Assembly (NCBI GenBank): GCA_025738555.1
Contig: JAOVFP010000005.1
Coordinates: 5,518,001-5,582,000, forward strand
Source: Cyathus striatus
Taxonomy: Eukaryota; Basidiomycota; Agaricomycetes; Agaricales; Nidulariaceae
Length of the DNA stretch: 64,000 bases
Reading direction: 5' to 3'
Of this stretch, positions 1 through 12,014 are shown piece after piece. Below the pieces are notes generated by a model that searched no databases, was not told where the DNA came from, and saw only the letters and a list, made by a program, of their open reading frames with translations. The translations under genes were made by a program, and so were the position numbers. Every line of letters begins with the position of its first letter. Within the stretch, counting starts at the first letter, position 1.

Positions 1-1803
1 AACAAGAACAGACAAGAGTCCATACACATACGAAACGTTTCATACGCAACGCAATGTGCAAGAAGGACCACAAAGCTTCTTAACACTGTTGCGTTCCATT
101 CCCAGCCTGGACGCACAAAATGAAATACATACAAGCATGGATGAGACTTATCAGTTATCACCCATCATATCTTATTTCATTCTTCAATCTATTCGATATT
201 CGATCACAAGATTAGCATCGATCATCCCAATTTGCACAGCCGCGCATGTGCTAAATTTGGACCCACAATGGAGACGTAGATAAGATCAGGTGGCGTTAGC
301 GCTGGGATTTGATTGTTAGGAGTTGATAAATTTTTGGGAGGTGGCTTCACATTGGGGGATTAAATGCATTTGGTTGCGTGTATTTGATGTGTCTGGAATT
401 TGTAGGCCTGGCGAGCTATGATAGCAATTTGGGATTCAAACTAGAAATGCAAATTGATCAATTTGATAGGGGCGTACAACTTGAACTAGTAATGACCAAA
501 AACGACCTACAAGAACCTACCTTGGAAGCCTTTCGAAGTGACATGTGTTTTTTTAAAAGCCATCTAGACCATTTGCCTTACATCTCGGCTTGATTACATT
601 TCAAAGGTGCGTGCTAAAATAAGCCACGGATGGTCGGAGCGGTGAGATGATTATTTCTCGTGAAGACGCGTAAAAGTACGCTGTAGCGTTAAATTATATC
701 AGATATGATATCCCAGTAATGAAAAGTTCCAAGAGATTATGTCGCGATGTCCTCTTCCCCGAACGGCCGAATTGTTCGAATCTTGGTTGAGTAGGCGTGA
801 GTTCTATTCTCGACGACAGAGGCTGAAACAAGTGACGTCGCGTTGGAGCCCGTTGACACTTAGCCGATGACGACGGGTTAAACGACGGCGTACAGTGATA
901 TAAGCCCTGACGATGATAGAAAGTCATATCAAAGCCTAAGGAAAGGCTATTTTCATGTAGAGTCTCGAGTCCCGTCCGTAATAGAATCCCGTTGTCCCCT
1001 AGGTCTAGATGACATGTATTCGGAGAGATATGAACACATTGCAATGTCCACCGAGTCCAGTCTATTTATTCGTTGACTAGAACTGTCGTTATCGTTGATA
1101 GTAATGAAGGTGTGTAGCCTAGGTATGGCCGATAGAAAGGCACGAACACAGATATGCCATTAATAACTTTCCATGACGAGAATAGACGAGAATCCATTCC
1201 GGTCAGACCACTGCAAAAAGGAAACAACAAAGCAGTGTTTCATTGAGGGAATCAAAAATGTGGGGCATGGTCAATCAAAGTCTGGGGAATACAGGTAGCA
1301 AATTAGACGGAAGTAGACCAACCTGACCTATCTAACATGCCTGCAGGCATATCACGCAGCGGCGGGACATCATCGATGACCCGCCTATGACCTATTTCTG
1401 AGCACGAGACGAACCTTTGTTTACGGGATTACATTTAATTCCCTCGCCTTTGGGCGCAGTGTAGGTTCGGAATAGCCTTCGCATACGGTCAGGTGATGTC
1501 GCATGTCTAATGTACTGCAGCGCGCAACGGAGAAGCTGCGGTTCCACGCGTCTGAGAAGGGAGAAAGGATAAACAAAAAAGACTCATAGAATCACGGCCG
1601 GAATTCTCGGATGCAGTGTTTCGGACTATGGACCAAGGTACAAGAAAATAACGTATTTTGTGCGGGAAATGCAGAGAAATTGATGAAGGGTAGCGCTCGT
1701 TCAACTCCACCTGTTGTTGTTGTAGATGATTTGGCAAGGATGCTATTTCCGACAGCGGTAAAAAGAACATTGCAGGATTAAAAAAATACGTGGGGTAAAA
1801 AGC
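1..1803. other. intergenic, no supported gene
   Basis: I see no coding signal here. The open frames are under about 120 codons, lack recognisable domains and do not join into a longer product through plausible introns. The stretch looks like ordinary fungal intergenic sequence, or the remote flank of a gene outside the window. Confidence 0.5.
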
Positions 1804-2541
1804 CTACCTGGTGAAGAATTTGTAGTGCGGGGGGATAGATAAGAGAAATAAGTAGTACGATTTGTTGCATTGTTGTGTAGAGAATATTCCTGGGAAGGCG
1901 ACGTGATGGCGCGCTGATGCATCATAAGAGGGCGATGCTATGACAGAAGGGTGATACAGATAATTTCGAAACATGCGTCGGTGCGTCGCAATAATTAAAA
2001 TCAAGATGATGGTTGCCACAAGTATGCCCGCCGCGATGTTGTTCAACAACATCGTGCAACAATGAGCAACAACGCGTACAAGATAAGTGAAGCTGTGAAG
2101 ATACTTAGCACCAAAAGCACCGATGCATGTCAAGCACGTCAAGTTGATATCAGATAAAGCCAGAGAAAAGATCAAAAAGGAGTAATAGTCTCGGGATGAG
2201 GCGATGCTAGTGAGCGGGTTTCGGTGAGAGGAAAACAACGGCCGGATGTTGGAACCGGAAATATCAGAAAATAAATGGGAGGTGTAAGTATGGGTGCCGG
2301 AATAATGGTCGAATTGGCGAGGAGGGAAGGCGTAAGTGACACAAATATTGACCAGTGGTCGAAGAAAATTACCAAGGAAGGGAAATTCCCAATATGTAGG
2401 TGGAGCGCATTCAATCAATGACCTCATGATTGGTATTGGTCTTGCGAAGAAAAAAATGGCCCTGAGAAGATAAGGGAGACATGTAGAATAGTTGTTTGAA
2501 AAAACCAGAGTATTTGAGGTCGGAATTTGAGAGGATAACAA
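1804..2541 (-). CDS. doubtful ORF, possible membrane protein
   Basis: This is an open frame of 245 codons with no recognised family. One strongly hydrophobic stretch, rich in Ile/Leu/Ala, lies near residues 165-195 and is followed by a basic His-Arg-Arg segment, as in a membrane anchor. A second, Pro/Ser-rich open frame overlaps just upstream (2411-2776, minus strand), and the two could be exons of one gene, but I could not fix a splice pair. Composition is Ser/Thr/His-rich and low in charged residues, which also fits chance translation of AT-rich DNA. I list it only because it is the longest frame in the first 3.3 kb. Confidence 0.15.
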   Translation of the reverse strand: MLSSQIPTSNTLVFSNNYSTCLPYLLRAIFFFARPIPIMRSLIECAPPTYWEFPFLGNFLRPLVNICVTYAFPPRQFDHYSGTHTYTSHLFSDISGSNIRPLFSSHRNPLTSIASSRDYYSFLIFSLALSDINLTCLTCIGAFGAKYLHSFTYLVRVVAHCCTMLLNNIAAGILVATIILILIIATHRRMFRNYLYHPSVIASPSYDASARHHVAFPGIFSTQQCNKSYYLFLLSIPPHYKFFTR

Positions 2542-3264
2542 GACGGAGAGAGAGAGAGGACAGAAGGGGTGGAGGGGCCAATGGGGAGGGGGACGAGGAG
2601 GAGGAGATTAGGTTTTGAGGCCTAAAGGGACGAAGGGCCGGATTGGGGGTAGATATTTTGAGGCACGTGGGAGCCGGGAAAGCTGGCGTGATCTGTTTCA
2701 AACAGATTTTGGCTCGGCTGCTCCTTGGTGATTCTGGCAGTCCAGCCATGCGATAAATATTTCCCAACTCGAACACTCTCCTCGACCCTCCTAATCCCTC
2801 CCCTAACGACCTCTGGTCCAGTCCCCGTTCTCTTTGTTTTTTTATTATTATAGCACGCCTTATTATCGATATCTCTTATATCATCTCCCTTAGGTCAGCC
2901 CCGCTTCTTCTTCCTCCTTTGAACCCGGGTTGACCAAGCAACTGCAGTCCTGACATATCTTGCACTAAATACTTGCAAGTATTTGAAAATATTCAGGTTC
3001 TCGCCAAACCTGTCTACTCGTCTTCCCTTTGATAGGCTGACCCGTCTCCTAATCTCCGTGCGTCCTCTAATTCAAATATATATATGGCCTCTTGTTCACT
3101 CCACTACTTTATTTCCTCCCAGATTCGTCCACCTCGCTCTTCAGTCCAGTCCCTCCTGACCTCTCTCTCTTGCTCGCTCTCTACTACTTTTACCGTCTTT
3201 CGGTCCGGAGTAAGTGCGTCTCTGGAATAGTCTCGTGGTTGATAGGCACTTTTCTCTACCGCCG

Positions 3265-3319
3265 GTAAGTGTATTCGCTGGCTGTTTTTCTGTCGCTTAT
3301 TCTAACGTCTATTCTGCAG
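3265..3319 (+). other. probable 5'-UTR intron of the glycogen-targeting gene
   Basis: A GTAAGT donor at 3265 and a TCTGCAG acceptor ending at 3319 bracket 55 bases, and the ATG follows 22 bases later. Upstream (about 3100-3240) is pyrimidine-rich DNA with TCTCTCT runs, as is common around fungal transcription starts. This is inferred from splice motifs only. Confidence 0.6.
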
Positions 3320-3341
3320 GTAAACTTCTTGCCTTCTAACG

Positions 3342-5747
3342 ATGGCAACAATGACCTTGCAATCGCGTCGTTCTCATCAACCTTCCAGTTACCGCTTCCC
3401 GCTGAGCTCTAACACAGCGGGTGCTCCTTTGCCTCTGATTCCTCGCCGCACACGGAGCGCCCCCCCAGTCGCATCCCAAGCTGCCATCACATCGCTTACT
3501 GTTGCCGCTGTGCAACCGATACCCTCTTCTGCGATTACTGATGACTCTGACTCTAGTTCTTCCACTCCCTCTGATGGCTCCAGGCCTACCATTCGCATAA
3601 AGAGGGAGAGAGGCTTACGGATACCAACTCCTCCTTCACACGACCAAACTGTACTGGTATCTTCCCCCTCTAGCAACGGAGCTGCTGACAGCATTGCATT
3701 CCCTTCCTCTTCTTCTCCACCTTATCAATCTAGGGTTGTAAAAGGAGATGAGAATGTTCCTCCCTCTCCTCCTAAACCCTTGATGTATACGCCAGGAATG
3801 CTTCGTCTAGGATCGCGCTCTAGCCCACCGTCGCAAATTCGGCTGGTGTCCGACCCATCCGTACAGGGTGGCTCTTCCAAGTCCGCCCCAACAACTTCCA
3901 CTGTTGAAAAACCCGCTCCGGTGATCCGCAAGAAATCAGGCCAACTCGTAAAGCCTTCTCTGAAGTCTTCGAAGCCTGGCACTCGGGGTAGTTTGACCGT
4001 CGTCACTGGTGTTGGGATGACAAGCAAGAGCGAACCTGCAACGCCTTCCTGCAAAGCTGTCCATTTCGATAAGCAGTTGGAGCATGTGAAGCTCTTCCTG
4101 GCTGAGCAGAAGCCTGCCGCGGTATCTCGTGACGGCAGCCCTACCGACGATACCAGTGGAACGGAAAGTGATTTCCCGTCCTTTATTTATGGCGATAAGG
4201 AAGATAAGCGCATGCTCGTCATGCGGGTTACCAATATGCCCTCTATCATCAATCTTGATGCCGACGTTGCACTCGAGGAGTTTTCCCTGTCTGAGGATGG
4301 AGCAAGCATTGTCGGACGCGTGCGCGTACGCAATATCGCCTTTGCTAAATGGATTGCGGTCCGTTTCACCTTTGACAACTGGCAAACTACAAGCGAGGTT
4401 ACTGGGAAATACATGGATTCTATTAATGCCGACTTTGACCACTTCTCATTCGCTATCAAGCTCAGTGATCTTCTCGCACGTATTGAGGAGAAGACCCTTT
4501 TCGTCGCGGTGCGGTACTCCGTTGAGGGCAAAGAGATGTGGGATAACAACAATGGCCGGAATTATCAAGCCTCTTTTTCCCGGATGAAGCCTGCGGATAA
4601 AGGGCGGTCAAAGTTATCTGACGATGAAGGGTCTGTCAGTGATGTCGCAGATCTCCACAGTAAGCTAGAGAAAGTCGTTGAAGGAAAAACGCGTACTGGC
4701 CCTGCATTTCTTGTGCAGAACAACAATAGCACCCGTCGTAACAGCGCGGGTGTATTGGACCAAGCTCCTCCTATCTTCAGGACCAGTTCAAATTCTTCCT
4801 TCGCCTCGCGGTACGATTTCAATGCTTCGTTCAGACAGCCTTGGAAACCTGTTGCCAGTCCCGGTCTGCATACTAGGACAATGTCCTATCCCTTAGCCGC
4901 TTCTGCACCGCCCTCTTCCATTCCGTGGCCGCAAAAGGGAGCTTCGAACTCACAAGTGAAGCCGATAACTATTCCTATACTCGGTTCTCCCCGTGATCTT
5001 GACCCTGACATTTTCAATCCTACTCCTCGTGTGGCTTCCGACCTCGACGATGCTCCTTTCCCTGTTGTATCTCGTCAGCGATCCGCGCGGAATCACCAGA
5101 GGGGGTACTTCGACTTGAATATCCCTGGTTTTACGGGGGTGAGAAGGACACCTCCTGGGTCACCTGATGAAGGCCAACGTTCTCCTCCCAGGTTCCATTC
5201 TTTCCCTCCGTTGGACGGCGCACGTTCGACCTCGACTATCATTGCTGATCCTTTGGCGGCCGAGGCGGAGTTGAGTGAGGACAGCGCGGTATCTACCCCA
5301 TCGATTGCTACTCCCACGTCGTCCACGTCCTCTTCCCCAACGGAACCTTTTTTATCACTTATGTTGGCAGGCGTTGATAAGGCCATACAACCCGTCGCCC
5401 CTACAGCTAACAACTACAGTCAGTTGATCAACAAGTAAGTCACTCTATTAGCATCGCTTGGAATAATTATTTATCCAATACTCCGATTTACTAGGTTCTG
5501 TTTCTTCACGGGCTCCGACGTGTTGCTCGATTCTACGGGTGCAGAGATACCTCGCACCCAGTCGGCGTCAGATGTGGAGGAGTTCCTTACGGGGACTTCT
5601 CATGACACACTCGACACTGTCACACCTACCCGGTCCTCGAGCTTTGATGACATCTTTTCTGCACATAGCGGTCCACCAACCCCCACCAATGACAGACGTG
5701 GTCCCATCCTCAGTGGTCTCTCAACTCCCACGTATGGGATGTACTAA
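3342..5747 (+). CDS. Glycogen-targeting regulatory subunit of protein phosphatase 1 (CBM21)
   Basis: Two exons, 3342-5434 and 5495-5747 (intron GTAAGT...CTAG), encode about 781 residues. The long N terminus is Ser/Pro-rich and disordered. Near residue 240 the segment KAVHFDKQLEHVKLF fits a PP1-docking RVxF-type motif followed by the VKLF signature of glycogen-targeting subunits. A CBM21 carbohydrate-binding domain follows at about residues 305-415, with conserved FAKWIAVRFTFDNWQ, the F-x-F strand before the loop, and WDNNNGRNYQ near its end. The C-terminal half is low-complexity Ser/Pro-rich. By family knowledge (yeast Gac1/Pig1, animal PPP1R3) it tethers PP1 to glycogen and promotes dephosphorylation of glycogen synthase. 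It converges with the Pfs2 gene. The family call is firm; which Gac1/Pig paralog it matches is not. Confidence 0.9.
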
Positions 5748-6281
5748 AATATAGGAGCAGCCAGGCGTTATATGGCAGCCACCCCTCAAACTTTTGGCAA
5801 CGATACGCAGGTATCGCTCTGCAGCGATCTTTTTAAACGTTTATCTTTATCGTTTCATTTCCAATTCTTTTCGATTGTATTATACAAATTGCTGCAGTTT
5901 TTGCTTTCCTCTCTTTCTCTCTCACGGACGTGCACGAATATAGCATTAACAGGTCGTCTCCATTACAATGATGGGGGAGGGGACTCACGGGAGTCCATCA
6001 GTTTTCAAAGTTTTTTTGTGTACATTAGCATGAATCTCTCGCTCTCATCATCACCACATAGCATACATCCTTGACGTAGATACATCATGTCATCACGCAA
6101 TTTAGTTACCCTTTGGATTTACACGAGCTTATTTATGAATGAAAATAAAATCTTGCTTTTCGAAATGAAATTTATTGGTCGTAAGCTTCCAACAAATATG
6201 ACGAGTTGGCTGATATGGAACTGAAAGATGTGAAGATAGATGAGTCTGATGAGACCATAATATGAAATGGTATGCACAAAA
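5748..6281. other. 3' flanks of two convergent genes
   Basis: This stretch lies between the stop codons of the glycogen-targeting gene (+) and pfs2 (-). It is T-rich near 5820-5930 and A-rich near 6140, consistent with two converging 3' untranslated regions. No further gene is visible. Confidence 0.6.
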
Positions 6282-8362
6282 TTAGTATCTACCACCTCCG
6301 CCTCTCCTTCCGGCAGCCGGGCCCCATCTACCCGCACGATTCCCACTACCTCGACTCCAATCAGAGTCACCTCCTCCAGCAGATGCACTGTTGTTCCTAC
6401 TCCATTCTTCACCACCGCCATACATTTCCTGGTTCGTCTGCTGCGGAGGAGGACCACTCGACGGACCAGATGCTGACGATCCAAACCCAGGAATGAAGTC
6501 ATCTCCATTATCATAACCTCCCCCTCCTCCTCCATTGCCGCCACGCGGTGCAGCATTGCCAGAAGAAACACCCGGTATCCCACCATCTTCCTCTTTCCCC
6601 CACCACGCTCCACCGCCGCCACCACCACCAAATCCGAACCCTGGAACCATCGCGTCGTCCTCGTCGTCCTGGCCTGCCGTATCCACGATCTCCGGTGGTT
6701 TTTCGCCTCCACCGGAGAAGACTGATGTCGCGTCTCCCGGTCGTTCGCGCGACCAGAAGCGTGTTGTGTGGTCATTGGAACCGGAGACGAGGAGGTGGCC
6801 GAGAGGGTGGTAGGTAAGTGACCAGACGTTGGAGTCATGCGCTTGGGAGAGTGTTGCTCGTGGAGGGAGGACGGGTTGGTTTCCGAATGGAGGATCTGGG
6901 GCGGACAGGTCCCAGTGCAAGATGGCACCTTCTGAGCCACCTGATACAAGGATTGGATGCACGGGATGCCAGGCTACAGCTATAGATAGTATAAATGATA
7001 TTAACGATTGGCGAAATATTGATGAGGCAGGAAGGGTATACGTACAGCATACTTCCTTCTTGTGGCCCTTGAGAATTCTGAATTCCTTCATGGCGCGAAT
7101 GTCGAACACTCTGACTGTTTGGTCCCGGGATGCACTTGCGACCAAATTGCCATTGGGTGACCAAGAAAGTGCCTGGATTGTGTTTTTGTGTAGATGTCTA
7201 TGAAGGTTGTCAGTGGTTCATTGCAGTGGAGGATGGCTAGTTTGAAACATACAATGTAGACAAACACGTTCCTGTGCGAGGATCCCAGAACTTCATCTGA
7301 TTGTCTTTACTTCCTGACACGAGAAGACCCTTAGAAGGATGCCATTGGACACACTTTACATCCCAACCATGTCCTAAAACCGGAATAAATTAAATATGGA
7401 GTGTGTACGAAGGACTAGCTCACCAGTTAGCACACTTTCAACCCTACTTTCTGCAAACGACCAAATCCTCACGCTGGAATCGTCGCTAGCCGTCGCGAAT
7501 CTCATATCATCGGGGCTGAAACTGATTCCCCTTATGGCTTCTCTTGAACTTGAGCCTTGCCACGCAGTCAAGTTGTTCATGTTGGGCTCGAAGTACTTTA
7601 TTACACCACTCTTATCTGCTGACGCGAGATAGTTTCCTGAGTGAGTGAAGGACATCGTGCAAATGGGGCTGTCGTGTGCTTGAAGGATGGTTTCGAAATT
7701 GAAGGTAAGACCATTCCACAGGGTGAATTCTCCACTTGTCGAGCCTGTTAGAACACGTCGACCTTCTGGTGTCCACTGTATAACCTTATTAGAAACTAGG
7801 GAATGCTAGAGAGGTAGTGATGATACGCACTGTTACTACGTTTACGGGGCAACGGATCTTGTTCGTGGATGTATGAACGAATTTGGTGCACAGAGAAGTT
7901 GAAGGATTTTCTGGGTATGCTTTCGGCGGTAGTAGCTATAAGAACTACGGTCAAGACGCGAAAAGTTGTACTTGAAGAACGTTCGTACATCGATGACATA
8001 TGGCGGTGCTGGGCGTATATAAGGCACATATGTAGGATTCACTCTCAGCTTTCTGAGCTAAAACAAGTATATTAGAACTTATTCATCACGCATACACATT
8101 GTATACATACTAAAGCCCAGCGTCCCATGCCTCCATTGTAATCTACCGTTCGTCTGGGCCTCGTCTTTTTTATAAGTTTCCCATCCAGTAATTGCCTTTG
8201 ATTTGCTAACTCTATCTCCTGCAGCTTCTGGTCGTCTTGTGGTGGTGGCTGAGGCTCAGTAAGATATTTCTTCGGCTTCCATTCTAGTTGCGGTGCCGTT
8301 GGTGGTCGAGGAATCGCCTTTATGGGTAACAAAACTGGCAGAGATGGTTCGGCTGCGGACAT
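6282..8362 (-). CDS. pfs2: Pfs2/WDR33-type WD40 mRNA 3'-end processing factor
   Basis: Seven exons on the minus strand (8362-8111, 8057-7989, 7935-7831, 7775-7424, 7373-7253, 7197-7046, 6979-6282) join in frame to 582 residues. The N terminus carries the family hallmark [11 protein letters not shown], then [17 protein letters not shown] and the segment leading to RCPVNVV. Seven WD40 blades follow ([88 protein letters not shown]). The C terminus is a Gly-rich tail of about 140 residues with RG and GGGG runs. By family knowledge Pfs2/WDR33 is the scaffold of the polyadenylation specificity factor in the nucleus and, with CPSF30, contacts the AAUAAA region. The Gly-rich tail recalls metazoan WDR33 more than the short yeast protein. 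All six introns are GT-AG and 49-67 bases long. Confidence 0.95.
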
Positions 8363-8590
8363 GGTACAAGGGCTTGAAGTTTAAGTTACTATTACAAAGT
8401 GTAGGTAGTCCTCATCGAATAGAAAGCTAGTAGAAATATGAAGTCGGTTCGCTCGCCAACTCTGGCGTTGTTGGCGCGTATTATATATGGAAGCTATCGT
8501 CTCGATGTTGAAGCCAAACAATTGTAGGTTACCTAAGTACTGTTCGTGCTACTTCGATACTCGTAACTCAAGCTACTTGCTACAATAATA

Positions 8591-9388
8591 TTACTCTCCT
8601 TTAATCCCTTTGGCAATGAACGGATTAACATCCTCTTTCACTCCAATTGAAGCAATGTCCTCGAAAGAAAATCCTACCAACCCAGCTCCTTCAAACAACT
8701 TGCGCATGTCTTCTTCAGAGAAGCCGTGTTTATGCGCGACGATATGTCCGTACTGCTCCGGGACGTCTTTGCCATCATTCAGCTTTCTATCTATAACAAT
8801 CAAAGCCCCACCAGGCTTCAAGAAGAAACTCAAGGTGCGTGTAGTCTCTTCGACTGAAGGAAAGTGATGGTACGCTGCAGTGCACTGTGCAGTGTGGTGA
8901 CATACGAGTGGATCAGACAGGGATATATAGGTATGATATTATGGAACTTACGATAATGACATCAAACTTCTTTCCGTCGAGCTCGCCTACTTCCCCTTTC
9001 AAATCGGCTTGAATTGCATAAAAGTTCTCCGGTGGATATCCTTTCCTGACAAACTGCTCGTTGAATACATTCACAACGCCTTGACTGATATCAACGCCGA
9101 CAATGGATTTAGCATATGGGGCGATTTCTCTGGAGACGAGACCAGTACCGCATGCATATTCCATGACCATTGTCTTCTCTTTGTCGAATGGGTAGACATT
9201 GCGTATAGCCAGTGCTGATCTATGAGAATCGGTGTCAGATAACTATCAGGTTCCTGACTTTATGCTTACTGTTTAGCTCGCTCAATAGCTTGTGGATAGC
9301 TGTTGAAATCATGAGCTTTATCATCGAAATGATCCCTGTTCGCTCCGACGTAGTCGTGATGTTCGTGATGGTTATGATGATGAGCCAT
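8591..9388 (-). CDS. Class I SAM-dependent methyltransferase, paralog 1
   Basis: Three exons (9388-9270, 9219-8952, 8884-8591) give 226 residues. The N terminus is strikingly His-rich (MAHHHNHHEHHD). Then come motif I (MEYACGTGLVSREIAP), the acidic motif II loop (SIVGVDISQGVV) and post-motif strand LSFFLKPGGALIVID, so the fold is a Rossmann-type class I methyltransferase. The acceptor substrate is unknown; UbiE-like small-molecule methylation is only the generic guess. Paralogs at 9842-10646, 12015-12820 and 18018-18866 share phase and size of the 268-base middle exon, so they arose by local duplication. The start is the ATG opening the His-rich segment, supported by the same start in two paralogs. 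It lies 229 bases from the pfs2 start and on the same strand. Confidence 0.88.
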
Positions 9389-9841
9389 GGCGAAGAAATT
9401 GATAAGAAGGTTACGCTGCTAAAGAGCTGGACTACGTGGGTCATTTATATGATAACGGTGTGTCTTTAACTGAATACAACTGACAGCGCAGTTTCGGAAA
9501 TTGTCCGAGAATCACACCGCTTGTACACCGTACCTCTGGGCTTTTGGATGATAGATACATACCTATCACGTGTCGTCTTAAATAAACTTCTGAAACAGAA
9601 TTTTGGCTGGGTACCATCACAGTCTGTAAGTTGAGTAGTCATTATATCGCATTTAAGCAGTAATCCACATCCCTGCAGGAAGCAAGCACAGGAAACACCA
9701 GCACTGGGGGGTATGAGGTCGGTTACTTGAAACTCCATTTACAATTTGTTGACAGTAGTAAAATGCGTACACTACCGAATAGAGTAACATGTCGTATTGG
9801 AAATCTGCGCTACAGCAAATCGCCTTCAAGTTCATAACTGG
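9389..9841. other. spacer between methyltransferase paralogs 1 and 2
   Basis: Promoter side of paralog 1 and 3' side of paralog 2, which point the same way. A TATATAA-like stretch lies on the minus strand near 9446-9452, about 60 bases upstream of the paralog 1 ATG. No additional gene is seen. Confidence 0.45.
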
Positions 9842-10646
9842 CTAAAGAGGCTTCCTTCCTTTAGCAAGAAAGATCTCGTTATCCCCTCCACTCTTGGATG
9901 ACGGAACATGGGAATAGACGAAATCCGTCAGCCCAGCCCCCTCGAAGAACTTGCGCATATCTTCTTCAAGGAAGCCAAAGCTCTTGTGTGGAACAATGTG
10001 TATATACTGTTCGGATTCTGGAGTATCCTTTACTTCCATCGGCATATTGTCGATCACAAGTAATACACCGCCAGGCTTTAGGAAGAAACTCAGAGTGCAC
10101 GTTGTCTCTTCAGCGGAAGGGAGGTGATGATAAGCTGAAGTACACTGCGGTAGAAGATTTAGGTTTGGTGAAGACTTCAGCACCACGTTTGACCAGGACT
10201 TACGTAGATGGCATCGAACTTCTTCCCATCCAACTCGCTTTCTTCGCCTTTCAGTTCAATCTGAGTGGCATAAAAGTTCTCTGTTGAGAACCCTTCCTTG
10301 GTAAATCTCTCATTCCATATATCGACAACTCCTTGACTGATGTCAACGCCAATGATAGATTTCACATATGGGGCTATCTCCTTGGAAACAAGGCCTGTAC
10401 CACATGCAAAGTCCATGACGGTCGTCTCTTCCTTGTTAAAAGAGTAGATCTCACGCATAGCGAGAGCTGCCCTGTGAACAGAATTATCACTAACGACGTA
10501 GATTCGGTATAAGCGGACACTCGATACCTTTCAGCTCTTTCACCAGTATAAGGAATGCTGTCATAACTGTGAGCATGTTGATCATAGTGATCCTTGTTCG
10601 CTGCAACAACGTCATGATCATGATAGTGATGGTGATGATGAGCCAT
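9842..10646 (-). CDS. Class I SAM-dependent methyltransferase, paralog 2
   Basis: Three exons (10646-10528, 10471-10204, 10144-9842) give 229 residues. It opens with MAHHHHHYHDHD, a natural five-His run with further His/Asp. Motif I is MDFACGTGLVSKEIAP, motif II VKSIIGVDISQGVVDIWNE, and the post-I strand TLSFFLKPGGVLLVID. Exon lengths 119 and 268 are identical to paralog 1, and the third exon differs by nine bases. The C terminus (DNEIFLAKGRKPL) matches paralog 3 more closely than paralog 1. The substrate is unknown. The gene looks intact, with GT-AG introns and no internal stops. On the minus strand a TATAAG element near 10714 precedes the start. Confidence 0.88.
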
Positions 10647-11915
10647 GTTAAGTAGAAATTATGTAGATGAAATTGAAGGTTATTGGGATAATGAAGACGC
10701 TGTTGAGTGAACTCTTATATGCAAAATGTCTCTCAAGATTATTTTTAGTCGTCCATGTCATGCGTGGCCTTCTATTCAACCGAGACCTGTCATGACTATG
10801 ACGATGAATGATGACCTTGGCCAATTAGATGACTAAGGAAGAATAGAATGGTTGGCATTCATCTGTGTATACATCCCACAGATATGCCGCAGACGTTCTG
10901 TTTTCAGCATCCTAGCTGTAAAGTGGGAGGTACCCTTCGAGTACCTTACAAAGTTACATTTGCGTCATGTGACATTTAGCGTCAAGACAGCGGGTACTCT
11001 CCTAGTCGATCCGCAGTTCTCCGACCATAAAGAAGGTTCGTACAGCTCCTTCGTAGATACAAGCAAAGACCTCCAATCAAGAAATGGTTATTTGCCGAGG
11101 ACTCTTGGTGCGTCAGCAGCGTTACGTCCTGACCGGGAGGGTACTCACTTGTGTCGTAAGTATCTTGAGTTGGAGCCAATGCTATATCGTGTTCAACTCG
11201 GGACCATAAATAGTAGCTATCCATTTAACTTCACTGCAACAGATGCAAACCAGCTGGGAATAAGAAAAAACTGACTAACAGACAGGGCCGTCGGAATGGC
11301 GCAGTAGTTTATGGTAGTAATCTGATAGACTTTGTGAACTTTCTAATCAATTTCTAATGGGAGATTTTTAAATTATCATCTGAAAATGTACGATGAACAA
11401 ACGGATCAGAGGATAGTAAGCATCAGTATCCCGACGACACTAAAACCAGTAATCCAGCTTCGAAAGAGTGGTTCACCATCATAGGCATCTCAGTCAAATC
11501 TCAGTCGGGCCTCGGCCCTTCGGATAGTGGATTATATTTTGGCTTGTTTTATCGAGAAGCTCTTCGATTGCGATGACAATCAAGACAACCAAGCCCTCCT
11601 TACCCGATTGGTCGCGATGACTTCGCCTGGGTTCTTTCAAAGATAACCTACATAGAATGAAACTTGGTTTCAGAAAACATTGTTATTCATGCTGACTGGG
11701 AGGGTACGCATTGACATTGCTTTCTCTTAATATTACTCTTGTGTTTCAGGAACGTAAAAAATACTGTTTTACAATGCCGACGGTGCAATAGCTACGATGA
11801 GAATAGATCATTGTCAAAGTCTGACTAATTGAAAGTACCATGATCGTCGTCAGTCATCGTTGACTTTTCAGCGTAAAGTACAGGGACTTATAATTATCCT
11901 ATGCCAGTGAAAACT
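10647..11915. other. intergenic between divergent methyltransferases 2 and 3
   Basis: This 1.3-kb gap separates paralog 2 (-) from paralog 3 (+), which are transcribed away from each other. An open frame of 140 codons at 10852-11274 has no domain and no conserved pattern, and I do not accept it as a gene. The gap probably holds both promoters. Confidence 0.5.
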
Positions 11916-11925
11916 TATATAAAGG
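11916..11925 (+). promoter_or_regulatory. TATA box upstream of methyltransferase 3
   Basis: The sequence TATATAAAGG lies 90 bases upstream of the ATG at 12015, a normal distance for a fungal TATA element with a short leader. Called from the motif and position only. Confidence 0.5.
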
Positions 11926-12014
11926 ATCAAACGACAACAGCGAGACTCAGTATCCCAACAACCTCAAAGCTTCTCAATACTCAAGTACTCAATCAACACT
12001 ACCACTTCGATACC

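Noticed and set aside
6119..6949. Overlapping long frames on both strands over the Pfs2 C terminus
   Set aside because: They are frame-shifted or antisense readings of the Gly-rich pfs2 tail, whose composition avoids stops. The pfs2 frame has clear WD40 sequence.
10852..11274. Open frame of 140 codons between methyltransferases 2 and 3
   Set aside because: No domain, no conserved pattern, and it lies in the expected promoter interval.
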